The notes under the pieces were generated by a model, which was given only the letters and a program-made list of their open reading frames with translations, had not been told where the DNA came from and made no database searches. 64,000 nucleotides of DNA from Argyresthia goedartella (Eukaryota > Arthropoda > Insecta > Lepidoptera > Argyresthiidae): contig OX463809.1 in assembly GCA_949825045.1 (NCBI GenBank), forward strand, positions 5,359,501 to 5,423,500, read 5' to 3'. Positions 22,201 to 37,200 of the stretch are shown here, one piece after another; position 1 is the first letter of the stretch, and each line of letters begins with the position of its first letter. The translations under genes and the position numbers were made by a program.

Positions 22201-25200
22201 ATGTCCCTCTCTTCCTTGCCATCTCTTCTTCGTTGTTTCATTCTTCCTTCAAATGATGTTTTGGTCAGAGCTTCATTGAGGTTAGCTTTTGATCGCTCGA
22301 TGTATTGCACCGAAAAATTACTTTTGCAGATCTGGATCAAGCTGATCTCATCCATTACTTTTATTTTGTTCTGGATAAATGATAATAACTAATCAATAAC
22401 TATTTTGCACGAATCACATTTCGTTTTATTGTTAGCCATTTTGACCGCGTTATGTAAGCTGCGTCTCGTGCGAGTGCTGCGAGCTAACTTAGTTTAGTTC
22501 CGTCATGTTCAAACAGCAGTGATAACCCGGATTTATTAGAATATGTGATAATATAAAGAGATATAATATAAATAGAAGCTGTACAGTAACCATATTTCTC
22601 GAAATGATTTTGAGATTTCCGTTCCTGTCCAGAAAGTTAGCAACCCAAATTTGGTATGCAACGACTCAGGAACGAAGAAGATTTCATATAAGAGACCCAG
22701 AATCACCATCTCTTGGGCATACATATAAGAATCTATGCTCGATGACTTGTATAAGTCAATCAGACACAAGTCATTGAGCATTGCTAGATGGTCAACATTA
22801 GATAATCATGCTTCAGCCCGCCCACACGCCCTCGTGTCGTGGTCTGAGTGACGGCATAAAATAAAATTAATGTCGATTATTGTGCTGATATGAGATGACG
22901 TAACTTCAGTAACATGTAGCAGTGCGAAGATGAAGATGAATATCACACGTGGTGGCCGCGGCGGCGGGGCACAGAAGAGAACATATCAAGAATCTTCTTA
23001 ATTCTAATCGCTTTAGCTGAGAGGTGATGCTGAAAGCGGAGGCGTTTAAATTTCACATCCCTGCGTGTTGACGGGGAAAAATCGATCATGTGGAAGATAA
23101 TACTCATGAACAGGTTAACCTGCCGACCAGCCCATTCACGAAAGTGGTATCGCGTCCAAAGGTATCGGGGAATGAAAATATATATTCAGGGGAGAAAAAA
23201 ATAGAACTGCTAGTAATCAGAAATCAGGCCGTACATTTCTGATGCAGCAGTAATAAAATAATGCAGTTGATTTTTAACAACAGTACTAGACTATTTTCAC
23301 AATAAGCATATGGCCAGATTGCAGAGTAATTTGATCATATCAGTGACACATAAAAATGTAGATCGGTAGGGGAAAATATTAACATATCGTTTACAGCAAG
23401 ATAGCGAGTAGGTAAAGCCAAATGATTCTGAGCATCATTTAAGCCATAAACACAAACATTTTCATGCAGGCACATACATTGTTTCTGGCCCCACCCTGTA
23501 TGGGAAACAGCGACGTCACACACATATTAACATCCAAAACCTGAGGATTTTTTCTTTATCCCCAGCCGGGAATCGAACCGCTTCGGTTGTAGGCAGAGCC
23601 ACAACCGCTGCGCCACAGAGGTCGTCATTATATTGCACATCAATAGTTTGAAATGATTAACGTCATCAATGTAACAAGAAAATACGGTGTCATGTAAAAT
23701 CATTAGAGTTTTGTTCGGCATGTCATGTAGAAGAACAGACTGTAGTATTGGCTGCAGACATTTACGCAACGATGTGTAAAGGCTATTGAAGTCTATCGTA
23801 CACAAGCAAGCACAGGTCACTAACACGATAAGCCTGTTAGTTGTGTGTGAGAGCGCTAGTTTGTAATATCATACATATTTGCAAGATGATATTTGGAATT
23901 CATGTCTGAGTAATCCTTATGAAATTTTTAGGTGATTAAAAGATCTGCATCATGCAATGCCGTAAAAATGCGTTGCAGTTGCAATCAGATTTCACAAATC
24001 GCATTCGTAAATGTCAACTTTATTTGTTCTCCTCTATTTGAAAGATGATGTTTGATAGGTTATGTTATGATGAGTGATAAATAACACTCATAACCTATTC
24101 AACAAAATTTTAGTAATGGTGGCGTAAATAGCGATAAATAACTACAACGAAAACTAGCAGAAAGCACAGCTCTGCGGGGGCTCGCGAGATTTGTTACCTA
24201 CCAAGTAATACTTTGTGGCAAAGTAAACTTTGTGAGACCAGTCGTCACACTCACCATACCGTTCTTGCTGTCAAAAGTGAGAAACAAAGAACAAAACCGT
24301 AAACAGACAACGAAGTAGACAGATGCAATTATGAAGTAGACAATGTTTTCCGAAAGAACATTAGGATACAATTCATCCTCTTGTTTACATCTTATTTGAC
24401 ATAACCATGAAAGTGCAGTTGTGTGATTTAATTGAGGAAGTCTTTGTCGTGGGACAAACTATGACTATGGCGAGTACTACTTAATTTGAGAGGGAAATAA
24501 TCCAGACAAACTCAAGTCAGGTTGGCTCCAACAATATCGAGGACTCAATTCGATGGTATCGCTAACAGTATGTTATTGGAATTTTTAAGCCTATACTATA
24601 TAATCCGACGCTAAGGCACCACGCATGTCCACCACTACATATTCTCAGTGCATTGATCGATCAGGGGCCGATTTCTTAGCGTTACAAAGTCAACTACAAA
24701 ATCTCCCATTATTTTTGAAGTTGTAACTTTGTATACTGATTGAAATTGGTTGACTTTGTGATCAACACAACATCACTTTCTTTTTCCACAGGAGCTCTGC
24801 ACTAGCTACAGAATACCAGTCGGTACGCGCGAAAATGAGTCAAAAGCGATTCGCCTTCGCTACCGGTTGACGGTTTGAAATGAAATAGGCTTACGAAGAC
24901 ACGTGCTGGTAAAGCAACTCACCAACGCAACTCCTGAAGCTGATCCCGACGAGTTGCTTCAGCGAGATGGGCTGCGACAGGTGGATGTACGAGCTCCCGT
25001 TGAAGTAGGCCTCCGGGCGCTCCGAGGGGCCCAACGGAGACGCCGCCTGCGCGCATAGTGTCGCACTCAGCAGGAGTAGTGGCGGGAGCCATCGGCCTGG
25101 AAGAGAAGAATGCATACATTGTTAGTAAAGTTATTCATAACCGAAAGAGAATACCGTACAGAGCTTAGCGATCTTAGAGTACTACACAGCAGAATATACG

Positions 25201-28200
25201 TGGGCACAATTGTGCCTCTGCCAACCTGTATGGCAAAAGGCATGACGCTAATTTATTTGGGTACCCAAAATCCCGTTATAGGTTTTGAAGTTTATTACCA
25301 AGGCATAAGGTTCAAAATCGCGACCCCTCAAAAAATCGCATAGTTTTGTGCGGCTAAGGTTAGCTCCAAGGGTAATATAATCAATCGATTTCTTAATCAA
25401 TGGCGGTCTTACAACTAGATTAATTTCGCCAATGTCACGTGTTTTTATAGATTTCACTGTATTTGGAAACTTTAGTGTTGATTTGTTGCTCCTTAGCACT
25501 ACCCGGGAGGATTTGAAGGGCTGTAGGTCCCAAGTATCTCCTGCGGACGTGAGCAACAGCCTCCCTGGTAATACAATCACGTACAAACTATTTCATAGTC
25601 AAAAAAAACTGCCACATCGACATTTGACACATGGCACGTCCACACTGGACTAACGGAGACTAGGAGCCGCGGCGCGGCTAGGGTAAATTAAGTGGTGTAT
25701 TGTAGTAGATATGGGATGCGAAGCAGTGATGAATAAATCTTCGATCGAACATAATAGTATAGTATAGTATAGTAATAGTAGAAGCACAGCGAAGGGACAG
25801 TTGACAAGTGTTCCCTTAATCTAATTTTATTTATACATTTTATTAATTTTATGGTTTTTGATTGACATCTAATGTATATTACCAATAAATGATGTCTTAG
25901 ATTTATTGGAGCGCTAGTGAGGTAATAGATAGATATAAGTAAAGCACAGTCTTTGGTTGAAAGAAAGAAAGCTAGATTTAGTTTTATGAAAATGGCGTGC
26001 ACATATATCAAGACTAAAGATGAAGATAGCCCGCTGCGTATGCGTATACGTAAGGCTAAGAGCAGAGAAATATCTAATAACAAATTAATTGCACTGATTG
26101 TTCTTTGATTTGTATTCGAAATTAAAGTAAATTGCAATTTTATATAAAACATAAATAGGAATAACCAAAATAAAAGAGTAAATAATATCTTTTATTTATA
26201 ATAACAACAATCTCGTTAGGTAACAGAATGGGTAGTAGTAGTGGGTTCTGGATCGGTATCCATTGTGACAATGCCGAGGTAAACAGGTAGGCAGACTTAA
26301 TTATTATTTAATTATTTGTTTTTTATTAACATTTGAAATTGCAATTTATTTTCTAAGTATTTGTAATATTAACACCGAAAATAAATAAACTTTTTATAAA
26401 AAGCCTTTTTTCCATCTTAAAGTAAATGCGACTCGCGCCTTTTCTTAATCCTAAATGTTTTGAGAAAGGGGGCCCTGCTGAAAACCAGCCCTTTTGCCAA
26501 TTTTTTTTGTTTTATATTTAATTTAATGTTCGGCAATAAATGTTTTTTTTTTCTTTTTTTCTTTCAGATATCGAAGTGCAGGTAAACAACTGCGAAAGTC
26601 AAGTATAAAAGTAAAAGGAATTAGTACGGAAGGAAAGCCAAAATTGTCCGTGAAGCGCTGTTGGAACCAAGTATTTCCTTCGACCGTGAGCATCTCCTCC
26701 CTGACCGAGCAATCGTTTGTATCATTCAGGGGTCAAAACGTATAAGAAAATCGTTAATACCCGTTTTTCGTCACAAACCCAATTAATCAACTTTTTTCAA
26801 TCGAGTTTCGTTTCATCCTTGCTAAGTTAATCATATAATCCATAGATCACACGGTAATTATTTTTAAGGAATAATGAAAGAAACCAAAACGTGGCTACGT
26901 GTACGTGTACATTACTCAAACATAGAATTATTAGAAACATAAATAACCCAACTGCATTTTTTATCAATACCACATACAAACTCATAAATGCACCTGGTTC
27001 TGTACATGGAGTATGAAACCAATAACCCGAGGAACCTAGATTTACATGTAAAATAAAAGATAACGCTATCAGACGAAATAATTATAAATATTAAGAATTA
27101 CGAAACAGACTTTTGTTGTTTTAATCAGTCGCCTCCGTTCGCCACATTCGTTCAGTGTAGACCGGCCTCACAACACAGTGTTGTCAATTCGTAAAAACCT
27201 ATTGATACCATTTAAGTTTCGAGAAAAAATTATGTGTGTATTTTTATATTATTTTCTTGCATAAGTTATAAAACATTATTATCTTGGGAATATATATATG
27301 GTTTTAGTGATACGAGTCTTTTATTTACGGTTAAAAATGTACTCTGCATGTCCAATTATATATTTGACAATATTCACTGCTGCATTTTTTTCGGCAGCTA
27401 ATGAAAAAAAACGGATTTTAGGTCGTTGTAATGTTTGTAGATATAGAGAGTTACCAGCAAAATGCGTGTAACATGACAGTTATATGGGTTTACGCTCACT
27501 TCACACCTAAGATATCACCGATCGCGAGCATCAATGTAAAAGTAAAGCTTGGATACGAACACACCTATTTGAGAAAGCAGTTAACTCCTTTCACCGAATG
27601 CAGGTACTTTTAAGTGTACTATAACGAACGATGTTATTGTAACCGAAACACGAATCAATGGACCATAGCACGCACACCACACCGCAATTGCAATAAATGT
27701 TGGCAGTGTGACGGAACTAGGCAGAGCTAGAGATAAAGGCGCTCATTTGGGTGAACTTACGCACGTGGTTTTTACTAAATATAACCTGGTGGACAAATTA
27801 CTCTTTTAACCTGACTGGTGTTGGTGACCGCAAATATTTTCATAGGTTTTGAACCTTAACAGAAAGTGTTAAACTTCAAAATCACGATCCGATAATTATA
27901 ATTTCAATAGATAGAGATAATTGCAAGTCCTGTTACATCTGGGTTTTACAAATCATTCAATCTTAGATAATAACTAATCACTATAAACACAAAGGTACTT
28001 TCTAAATTATAATACAATAATGATTAATATTACTATGTACTAAAAACACTGCTATGTGTGGATTGACAGTTGGAAGTTGGAAACTATACTCGGTGATCAA
28101 CATTTTAAACTGTCATTTGAGTTAGCGAATAAGCCCGCTGGTATTGGTGACCGCAAACATTTTCATAGGTTGAACCTTAACAGAAAGTGTTCAATATTTT

Positions 28201-31200
28201 AATTATAATTTCAATAGATAGAGATAATTGCAAGTCCTGTTACATCTTGGTTAATATTGCAATGTATACGGCGCGGCGTATGTACGTGACGCACAGTTTC
28301 TTGGCGTCTGGGTGGCGCCTTGAGGGGGTGGCGGCGCGTGGGGGCAAGAGGAGTATGCACGGGCAAGAGAGAGAAGGTGGCCTCGCTCAGGCGCCAAGAA
28401 ACTTGGCATCAGATATACAAGAACTTCATTTTTAGTTTAGATAAATCCTAAGATAGCCTGGATTTCTATATGAGACACTTTCATGCGACAGGGCCGGTTT
28501 ACGTCCATCTTCCGTCAAATTGACTAGTCAGTTACATAATGCAACAAAAAACCGACTGCGATTTTTTTCCAAAACCACATACAAATATATGAATTCACCT
28601 GATTACTTAGATGGAGTACGCTTGTTTTTCGATATGATTTGAGTGCAATAAAGAAATTATGGGTTCTGGAGTATGAAAGTAACCCATTACTTTGTACAGT
28701 ACCCATTACATTTTGCGACCTAAAATCCAGGTTGGATTCTCATTTTTTATAGCCTATTTTAATAGAGATCTAAGAATCAATCTTTGGGAGTTCCTACGCC
28801 CTACCTCTCCCACAGTGGTCCAATGTAGAGAAGAGGCAAAAAATTACTTTTGCTTAATATATGTAAATATCTACAGTAATAAAGACATTTGATTCGATGT
28901 GAGGTCCCGAATTCCAGCACACCCACAACTGAGACCATTTATTAAAGTCACCTCATTTATTCAAATCCGTCAAGCCGTTTGAGCTGTAGCGCGTGCTGAC
29001 GAAATGGTCATATATATACATACAAACATAAATACGATCGAAAAAAAATCCCTCCTTCTGGTGTAGTAGGGTAAAAATAGGAGATTGTTCCTTTAGTTAG
29101 TTGACCGAGCGAGCAAAGCGTCTCCGTTTCAGGATTGGGCTAAAACGCTCTCGTATGTCCGGATGTTATCCTCTACAGGCCGCTATTCTAAACTGATGCC
29201 CGTGAATTTTTGTGAGCAGGTTCGATAATTAAATATATATTTTTTGTAGTTTTTTTTTTTTTTTAATGGCGGAGATGTGAGGTATCAAAATTTCAAAAAA
29301 CCGCTACTGTCCTAACAGACGGACTGTAACAAATGAGGTGTCGTTGAATTTGTAGAGAGCGTGAAAGTAACAGGCTATATAATTTTAGTGAAAAGTCAGT
29401 AGGTCGGGTTTAACACCCAAAATGTAGTTTACAAAGTTATTGGCGCGGCTACTTACATACTCGATGTACGTAACCAGGCGATTCCATAAGTTTGTATATG
29501 CTATTAAAAGAAAGTGTCACTCTCGAGGTCTTACAGCTCACAGAGCCACGAGTTTAGAGCTTTCTGAATCATCTCATGCATTGCTAGCAACTAAAAGACT
29601 TCCAGTAATATTCTAGAAACGAGAGTAGGCCTTCGGGGCTCCACGGGACGTAATGCAAGCCGGTCAATACAACACCCCGGCGAGAGCGGCCGGTGCAAAT
29701 ACTACAACCAACAGAGGCCGGCCTAGCTCGATACCGAACTAGGTCACAGACCGCAGTGCAACAATGGTCTACCTAGCCGCTTATATCTATTTTAGATAGA
29801 AAAGCGGTATCAAGTACAGTTTTAATGAGATTTGAAGATAGAGGTGGCCGTGGGAAAGTCTTCTTCATCATAATGCGTAATACCGTAAAGAAAGGGGAAG
29901 CCGCAGCACGTAGGCTGTTAGATCCCAAATCGAATACCTCTTTCGACTATGAGTGCCACGATCCGTATTGAAATGAGTTTTTAGGGTTCCGTACCCGAAG
30001 GGTGCAAACGTACACATATCCGTCTGTCCTTCTGCCCGTCGTCGTCTGTCGTACAGATTTTACAGCCAAACGGTTGGAGCTTCAGTCTTCTTTTCACAGT
30101 ATAAGCTTGTTGACCCAAAGCCATACAAAAGTTTTAAATGTTTTAAGGGAGCTCCCATTATAGCTAAAGGGGCGTGTTTTTTTTTACCTACATCATCCAG
30201 TCGGGTATCGTTGGTTAGAGCTAGTTGCGTAGATAAATATATTTTTTTGAATAGAATAAATTATGTAGATTATTTTTTTTGGAAAACAAAGTAGTGAGAC
30301 GCCACCAAAGTCCAAAGAATTTTTTATCTTCCCATTGACTTGAATTTTGTTGATAATGTTTATTTTTACGTATATATATACGTTACGATAATTCTTCTTT
30401 AAAATTCCCTCATTTTTCGTAATAGGAAAAATCCTATACGTGCGAAGTCCGACACAGACTTGGCCGAGTTTTTACATAATAACTTCCTCATCTCGCTTTA
30501 TCCTCGTTCTGGTTACGAGTTGATGACACGGCGCGGCGGCTGCGCTGGGGCACGTGCTGCTCTACTACGAGTATGCCTATACCTTCTTAATTGCAGGCTG
30601 CAAGTCCCATCTCAATCCAATTAGCCTCACCAAGACAACGACGGATTTCTGAGTGAGAGCCGACCACTATCGAATCGACTTCAAATCGATTCGACACGAC
30701 AGCCAACTGTAATTGCTATTACTTGCTAAATGTTTGGCTGGCACGTTTTTCTACGTAAAGCCATTTGAGTCTAGTCAAGCAGTTGGGTCAAAGGCCGAAA
30801 ACTATTGTTTTGCGGCCTTCGACAGGCGTGTCAACGGACTGAAAAGGCTTGTAAGAAGTAGTAGGAATTCCGAAGATGTTGCTTTTCACCGCAAGGTATC
30901 GTTCCGGGGCGGTGGAGTGAGCTCACTAACGAATGAGTCAACGGCAACTAAGCTCATGCTAATTTGGAATGTAAACTTTCGTAAGCGCATGACAAATACA
31001 AGTTCTACAATAATTGCGAAACCTAAACATAAACTTCAACAAACAGACATTCTCGGATAGATAAGAATGTCTCAACTTGATATCAAGGACTGTTCTTCGA
31101 GCGGGAACGTCTGTTTTTTGGTAAACATAACAATAATGCGTACCTCAGGGTCATCATATGCGCATCACATCCTAGCAGCCCATTGTTCCATTTCGAGCAT

Positions 31201-34200
31201 TCGTGTAGGTATCTCCGATGATTGTACTGTACAGTGCGCTCACTGCCGAGTGTTATCTCTTGCTTGCCTGACTGTTTGTTCGCTCCTCTATTACCCAACA
31301 TCGAGCTGACATCTCAATGGAACCGGATCTGGCCATTGTGAAGTGATGCTATCTGCGAGACCGTACAGTCTAGTTTAATTGCAAATATGTTGCATAGGTA
31401 CTTGTGGACCGCAAGTTGTAGGAACCCACATATGTAACAACAATAGCAGTTAAACTGGTCTGTGGATGTCGGCCGCTCCCCACAGGACCACAAGAAAGTT
31501 TTTAGCTGATGTCTTTGTACTGAAGACGACTTTTAACACCATATGGAATATTGTAAAAATGCATACACACATACATATGCTCACGCCTTCCCGGAAGAGG
31601 GGTAGGAAGAGACTAAGCTCTCCACTTGTTACGACCCTGGCCTGCATCTCTCGCTTCTTCAGCAAAATCCAACTAATCCAACTAATATTATAAATGTGAA
31701 AGCAGCGATGTTAAGAGGTTTGGATGTTTGTGTGTTTGTGCCTCAATCACGCTAAAACGGCTCAACGGATTTGAATTAAATTTACCACAGAGATAGTTTA
31801 TGAGCTAGATTAACATTGTATGATTTGTAGAATAGACACGATTGTATGAATGAATACAAGAATGAATGAATGAATTATTTTGTTTTCTTCCGTCGTGTGT
31901 ATACTAAATTCTCCCATTTGTGTTTAGTATATATATTCCTTATTTTCATTTAAATTTCTTTAATTGTGTGTGTTAACTGTTTTTATAATAAATGTTTCTA
32001 CTTTTTCTTCTCCTTCTTCTTCATCATATAGGATACTTTTTATCCGACTGCACCAGGAGGAGGGTAACGTTATCTCGGTTAATAATAATTCCTAGGAACA
32101 CGCAGATGAAGATGCAGGTATCAGCTAATTGTATAAATAATACATAAAATGTAACTGAATCATGCTTCGCTGGGATTCGCGACTCTCTCACACAGCAACG
32201 GTAACGCAATTTCTCACAGATTTGAATGATCTACTTGTACGCCAAGATTGCCGTGTCGCGTTGGTCACGGTTGGCTGCACAGCATCAGGCAGCTAATGGC
32301 TTTGTCATCATCTGTACTCCTGGGATCATCTATCTTGATGTCTTCCGCCCATCTTCCCCGTTACTTCAATGTACAAAGTTTTTGGTGCATACCATTTACA
32401 TTTGTCCGGAAAAAATATACCAGCATTCATGTTCTGTTGTGACTGAGTCACACGCTGGTCTAATAACCTGACAAAACCAATGTATTTAATTCGTCATACA
32501 TTTCCTAATGAGTCTTGTTCATAAAGCCACAAACATTAACTGACCTTCATTATCGTCATTATCATGCTGTCATTCGGGGTCGATTTTGCGTTACGTTTAA
32601 AAATCGATTCATCTTTCCCATCTACCAGTACAACTTGTACTCTGACGATTAAAACTCCCCACCAAATGATGACGTCGGACCGATTTCGGGAACGCACGGC
32701 GTCTTCCGCGTGTTGCCCGACATCTTCACTCCGCCGTATCTCTCTCCCCGCAAGCAACACAACCATGTGTTGATTTACAAGTCGGATTAGAGGTAGATTA
32801 TTGATAACATATTTGGGACTAGCCAGAGTTCGTATTTTGAGTGGTGATTATGAGGATACGAATATTATTTCACGGTCGTTCACCTCAAAATAGTAAAAGG
32901 CGTTCGAAGACATTCAAAGCCGCCTAATTAAGTAAGGAATCGAAACACAATGCCAGGGGTGAGACATTAGTATTGTGGACAATGTGTCCGCTAGGTGCGC
33001 GTGCGCATAGCATATCGTTGCGTCACAACCGGCTCAGGTAGAGCTGTGTTATAATATGACTCACTGGCCAACGGTCCCAATAGCCGGAATGATAGTAATA
33101 CAACTTAGTTATTATTAGATGTAGCTGTTTCTATCATCGTACCATTCAGTCTTCACTCTTTGTTTTTGTATGGATCTACGAGTAATATAATCCCCATCCC
33201 CCCCTTAGCGCCGGAAATTTGAAAAATCACTTGCTTAGTTGACTTCTCATACTACCTACCAGAAAAAGTTCAGCTTCATAATAATAATACCTTGGTCACT
33301 ATTTACACACATTGATCTAGCCCCAAACTAGGATTCCCTGTATCTTGGGTGCTAGACAACGATACACATAATTATATATATAAATATTATACTTAGATAG
33401 ACCAACAACCATGACTAGGGTACAAACATCCGTTCTCATCAAATAAATATTTGCCCCCACCGGGACTCGAACCCTTGGCTTCGTAGGCAGGGTCACTGCC
33501 GACTCGGCCATTCTGGTTGTCAAAAAACCCTCTGTTCTGCTTAATTCGCTGAATGTATTTTCCATTTTTACGGTTGTAAATCTGTCGCGATGATGATTTT
33601 CAAGGAAGTTTAAAAGTGGGCCTTGTTCACCATTCTGTTCTAGTTTTCTGAATAAGCTATGGAAGCTTAATGTATCGAATGGTATGCTAAAATCTAAAAA
33701 TATTGCTGATAAATGTTTTTTTTTTCATTAAAGTAGTGATTTATTTCGTCCGTGAATTGCATGCTGTCAGTGAATGTGGAACCACCTCTGCCTTTATCTG
33801 GTAAAGCTAGATGAAGTTATACAACGTCCTCAAAAGAAGCACAACTGGATGGACCTCGCCAGCGTGTTCCTTGAACCAAACTCCATCTCCAGCAAGAAAT
33901 AAGGAATGCTGGCGAGAAAATCTTGATGAACCCCTACAGAGGAGATTAAGGAATGCTGAACGCCCTACGATTTGTAAAAACGGCCAAAGTCAAACGTGCC
34001 CGCCTTCCACCAACCACAGAGGCTGCAATAGTAGATTGTTAACCGAGGCCTGAAAGGCACCCATTCCTGACGAGATTTCGTTCGAGCGCCAATAGTTCGA
34101 GGCAGAAATGGGTGCTATCACCCGAGTAAAAAACTCTACTTTACATTACGAATACGAGGAAAGTAAACACAAGCCAGTTAAAATCAAAATTATTTTATTA

Positions 34201-37200
34201 AAAAACAAAGTCACTTGAAATCAAAATTATTTTATTAAAAAACAAAGTCACTTGAAATTAGTATTAACGTCTGTACAGTTATTGAGCGTTAGAGAAATAT
34301 TTTTTCCAGGCATATTAATATTTGATACTTGTTGTGATATTTGAATATCATTCATAGGAGGCTGGGCTGTAAATGGGCATTATTTCGTTCGTAAAATTAT
34401 TTGGCTCTTCTTGTTGCTCGTAATTGTCTTTATCTACACATGTATCATAAACCCTCTTTACTGCGTTCAAAAACCGCACGTTACGATCAGCATTATGTTA
34501 AACTACTTGGTAAAAACTCGTTTCGTATCTGGAAAACTACACATATTGTCATTATGTGTAGTTTTTCTACATATAATGACATTCAAATTTCGAACGCCGA
34601 CGCCCATCCGCGTGCCGTCCCTAGTTTGTCTGTGAAGTTGGTACTGACATTCAAATTTCGAACGCCGACGCCCGCCTGCATGAAGTTGGTACTAAAGAAC
34701 AAGCTAAACAATTGCAGAACCACAATGCCGGTCAAACATGCGGTTCCTGAACACATCAAAGAGAGCTTATGATATGTGTGTAGATAAACTAGTGTATGTA
34801 ACTGTACATAATTAGGCATTAAAACTCTCGAGTGATATTATTATGAAACGAGCCTTCGGCTCGTTTCATAAATCCACTCTCGAGTTTTAATGCCCTCCAT
34901 TATGCAGCAGTCACATAAACTACTATTAAATGTCAACAAAACTAATAAATGAAGAATTAATCGTTTTATGGCTGTATAGGTTACTACCATTGCGTTGTTC
35001 AATATAAACTACGATTCATATATTTTTTTTAATACTTTTCTGCTTTAGAGCAGGCATGTACCACTTTCAGCACGGTGCCTGGATGAACAATAACCCCCTT
35101 TCAGAGTATGAGTAATGAAAAATATAATACTTGGGGTACCTGCCACCGTTTGCCGTACTTAGGCTCTTGCACATGCAGAAATCAGCGCTTAAGTGTTCTA
35201 TATTCCTATGCTCCTATTCCCAATGACCTAACCGATAAAATTTACTTTTTGGAAAAAATTGCTAATTCAAAGATTGTTCATCTTTGACTGGCTGAATCTC
35301 CGCATACAATGGACCCAGAGAGCTCTGGTTAGAATCAAGAGAGCTCTGGTTAGAATCAAGAGAGCTCTGGTTAGAATCAAGAGAGCTCTGGTTAGAATCA
35401 AGAGAGCTCTGGTTAGAATCAAGAGAGCTCTGGTTAGACTCAATTTGTAGCAAGTTAAGTTTACTTCACAAAAGTAGAGTAAATATACCCTAATAAAGAT
35501 TCCAGCAAGTGCCAGAATTTCGCAGTTTTTTGAGCACTTCGGGAGTAGCGCAAGGTTTCCAGGGTTGCAAACCTGGGTGTAAATTACTCTCATGGGTATA
35601 AACAACAATTAAATAAATGGCCAAGTGCGAGTCAGGCTCGCGCACGAAGGGTTCCGTACCATAGCACAATGGTTTTTAAGTTTCTTGCACATGGATCTGG
35701 ATTCTTTAATTTTCCTATGTGTTTAGATTGCAAAATGTTCTTAACAAAATTATAGGTGGTGAAACTACATGTATGTAACCAGGTGAAGTTATAAGTTTGT
35801 TTAAGGTATTAAAAGAAATTGTGCCCTCCCTTTTTTAATCATACATTTCAATGTTTGTTTATTGCAATAAATTACAGTATTTTAACAGATTTCAGTAGTT
35901 AAATACAATGTCCTATCGTAATTTCTCATAATTTTTCCAGTAATATTTAAGTGTATTTAAGTTAAATATTAGCTATTTTTTTTATTTGGGGTCAAAGTTT
36001 CGGAGAGAGTTTCGGGTTCAGGTCTTTTTCTGCCTATTTTCTTAAATATGTTTTTAACTAAGCAATTCAGGTTTATGAAAAAACAAAAAAAATATTTTTT
36101 TTAATTTGCAGAACATAACATTAAAATCACATTGCATGTCTTGGAATAATGGTTTTACATATTAAACTAGTGATTTAACCTTAAGATGTCCTGACAGCAT
36201 GCTTAATTAAATATTACTTACTTAATTATTTGACTTATTAAAAATTAATTACTTAAATATGTAAAGGTTAAGTACTTAGTAAGAAGTTAAAAGTTAAATC
36301 TATGTTTGTTTTATGTTGGCTTCTTTCTATAAATGTTTAAAAGTTTTGTTTTGAAGGTATCACGCATATCACGGTATGAGATCACACATCATGATCATAA
36401 TGGTTCTGTTTTTTTTTTTATTTTTAAGGTACGAAACCCTAAAAATAGTAGATACATTCGCGTTTGCGATGTTCGATGTTTTTAAAAACTGTACTAATAG
36501 TATATCTAGAATAAATAAGTACATAGCCTAGTCGCAGCTGCACAAGGAAACATTTTACATATAGGGGAAAACCAAATGATCAGAATATCAAACGATATCC
36601 AGGAGGTTTCTGGGCATTTATTTTCTTTGATTTCTTTACCCCAAAAGTAGAAGTAATGAGTTTGTATGCATCCTACCCGTACTATGCATCGGCGATTTCA
36701 GTAAGTAGTTGATTTTACGTGGATTTCTCATTCTTTGTCTCAGTACATTGGCATTGAAAACCATCAAATATAATTGAAAATGGAAAGCGCACCAACATCT
36801 AGAGTAGGCATAGTTAGTAGTCATGGTTCATTACCGACCGGGCGCGAAGCATGACCGATATTGTGACCTCACAGCATAATAGTACCCAGACCACCAAAAT
36901 AGACAACGCTGCGAGATTAGAAATGTTAAAAAGCTAAAGATACCGATAGTGGTACATCGCAAGTAGCCCGTAGACGGAGGAAAGTAATCTAGTTTAGATT
37001 AGTTAAGATAGTATTTAGTTGTGTTGGGAAGTTCCGTTGTAAGGCTCCGGAGATGATGACTGGAACCGTATTGTTCTCAAGTCGTCAAGTGCTGCTTGAG
37101 CTAAGAATGGCATTCCCAAAGAATTTAGCAAGCATGAATTTATAACTGTATGTCTCTACTTATGTATATGTATGTAATGCTGCTAGTGTAATGGGTACCG

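Larger units (their letters stand above)
19827..22500 (-). mobile_element. CR1/L2-like LINE without an endonuclease
   Basis: On the minus strand the element begins near 22500. It has an ORF1 (from about 22442), then an RT ORF only about 90 bp downstream, a 3' region, and an (AAT)n microsatellite tail at 19827-19850. Such short-repeat tails are typical of CR1-group LINEs. The apurinic endonuclease that normally precedes the RT is missing, so the copy is internally deleted. It sits in the 9.1-kb crb intron, in the same orientation as crb. Confidence 0.75.

Noticed and set aside
23569..23622. tRNA gene from A and B boxes
   Set aside because: The boxes belong to SINE heads with long non-tRNA bodies. 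No acceptor stem closes, so no functional tRNA is called here, nor at 16304, 33496 or 37728.
25113..25115. ATG at 25115 as the crb start codon (MHSSLPGRW)
   Set aside because: It lies within a strong TTCTTCTCTTCCAG acceptor, so it is probably intronic. Kept only as an alternative.
25688..26152. 154-codon open frame on the minus strand
   Set aside because: Composition is rich in Leu, Ile, Tyr and Ser from AT-rich and TATAG-repeat DNA, with no domain and no repeat partner. It is most likely chance.
35317..35442. CRISPR-like array
   Set aside because: Units are head to tail without unique spacers, so it is a minisatellite. No CRISPR is expected in insect nuclear DNA.
35259..35608. Repetitive open frames (RALVRIK and relatives) on both strands
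   Set aside because: They arise from a 21-bp minisatellite, whose period keeps every frame open.
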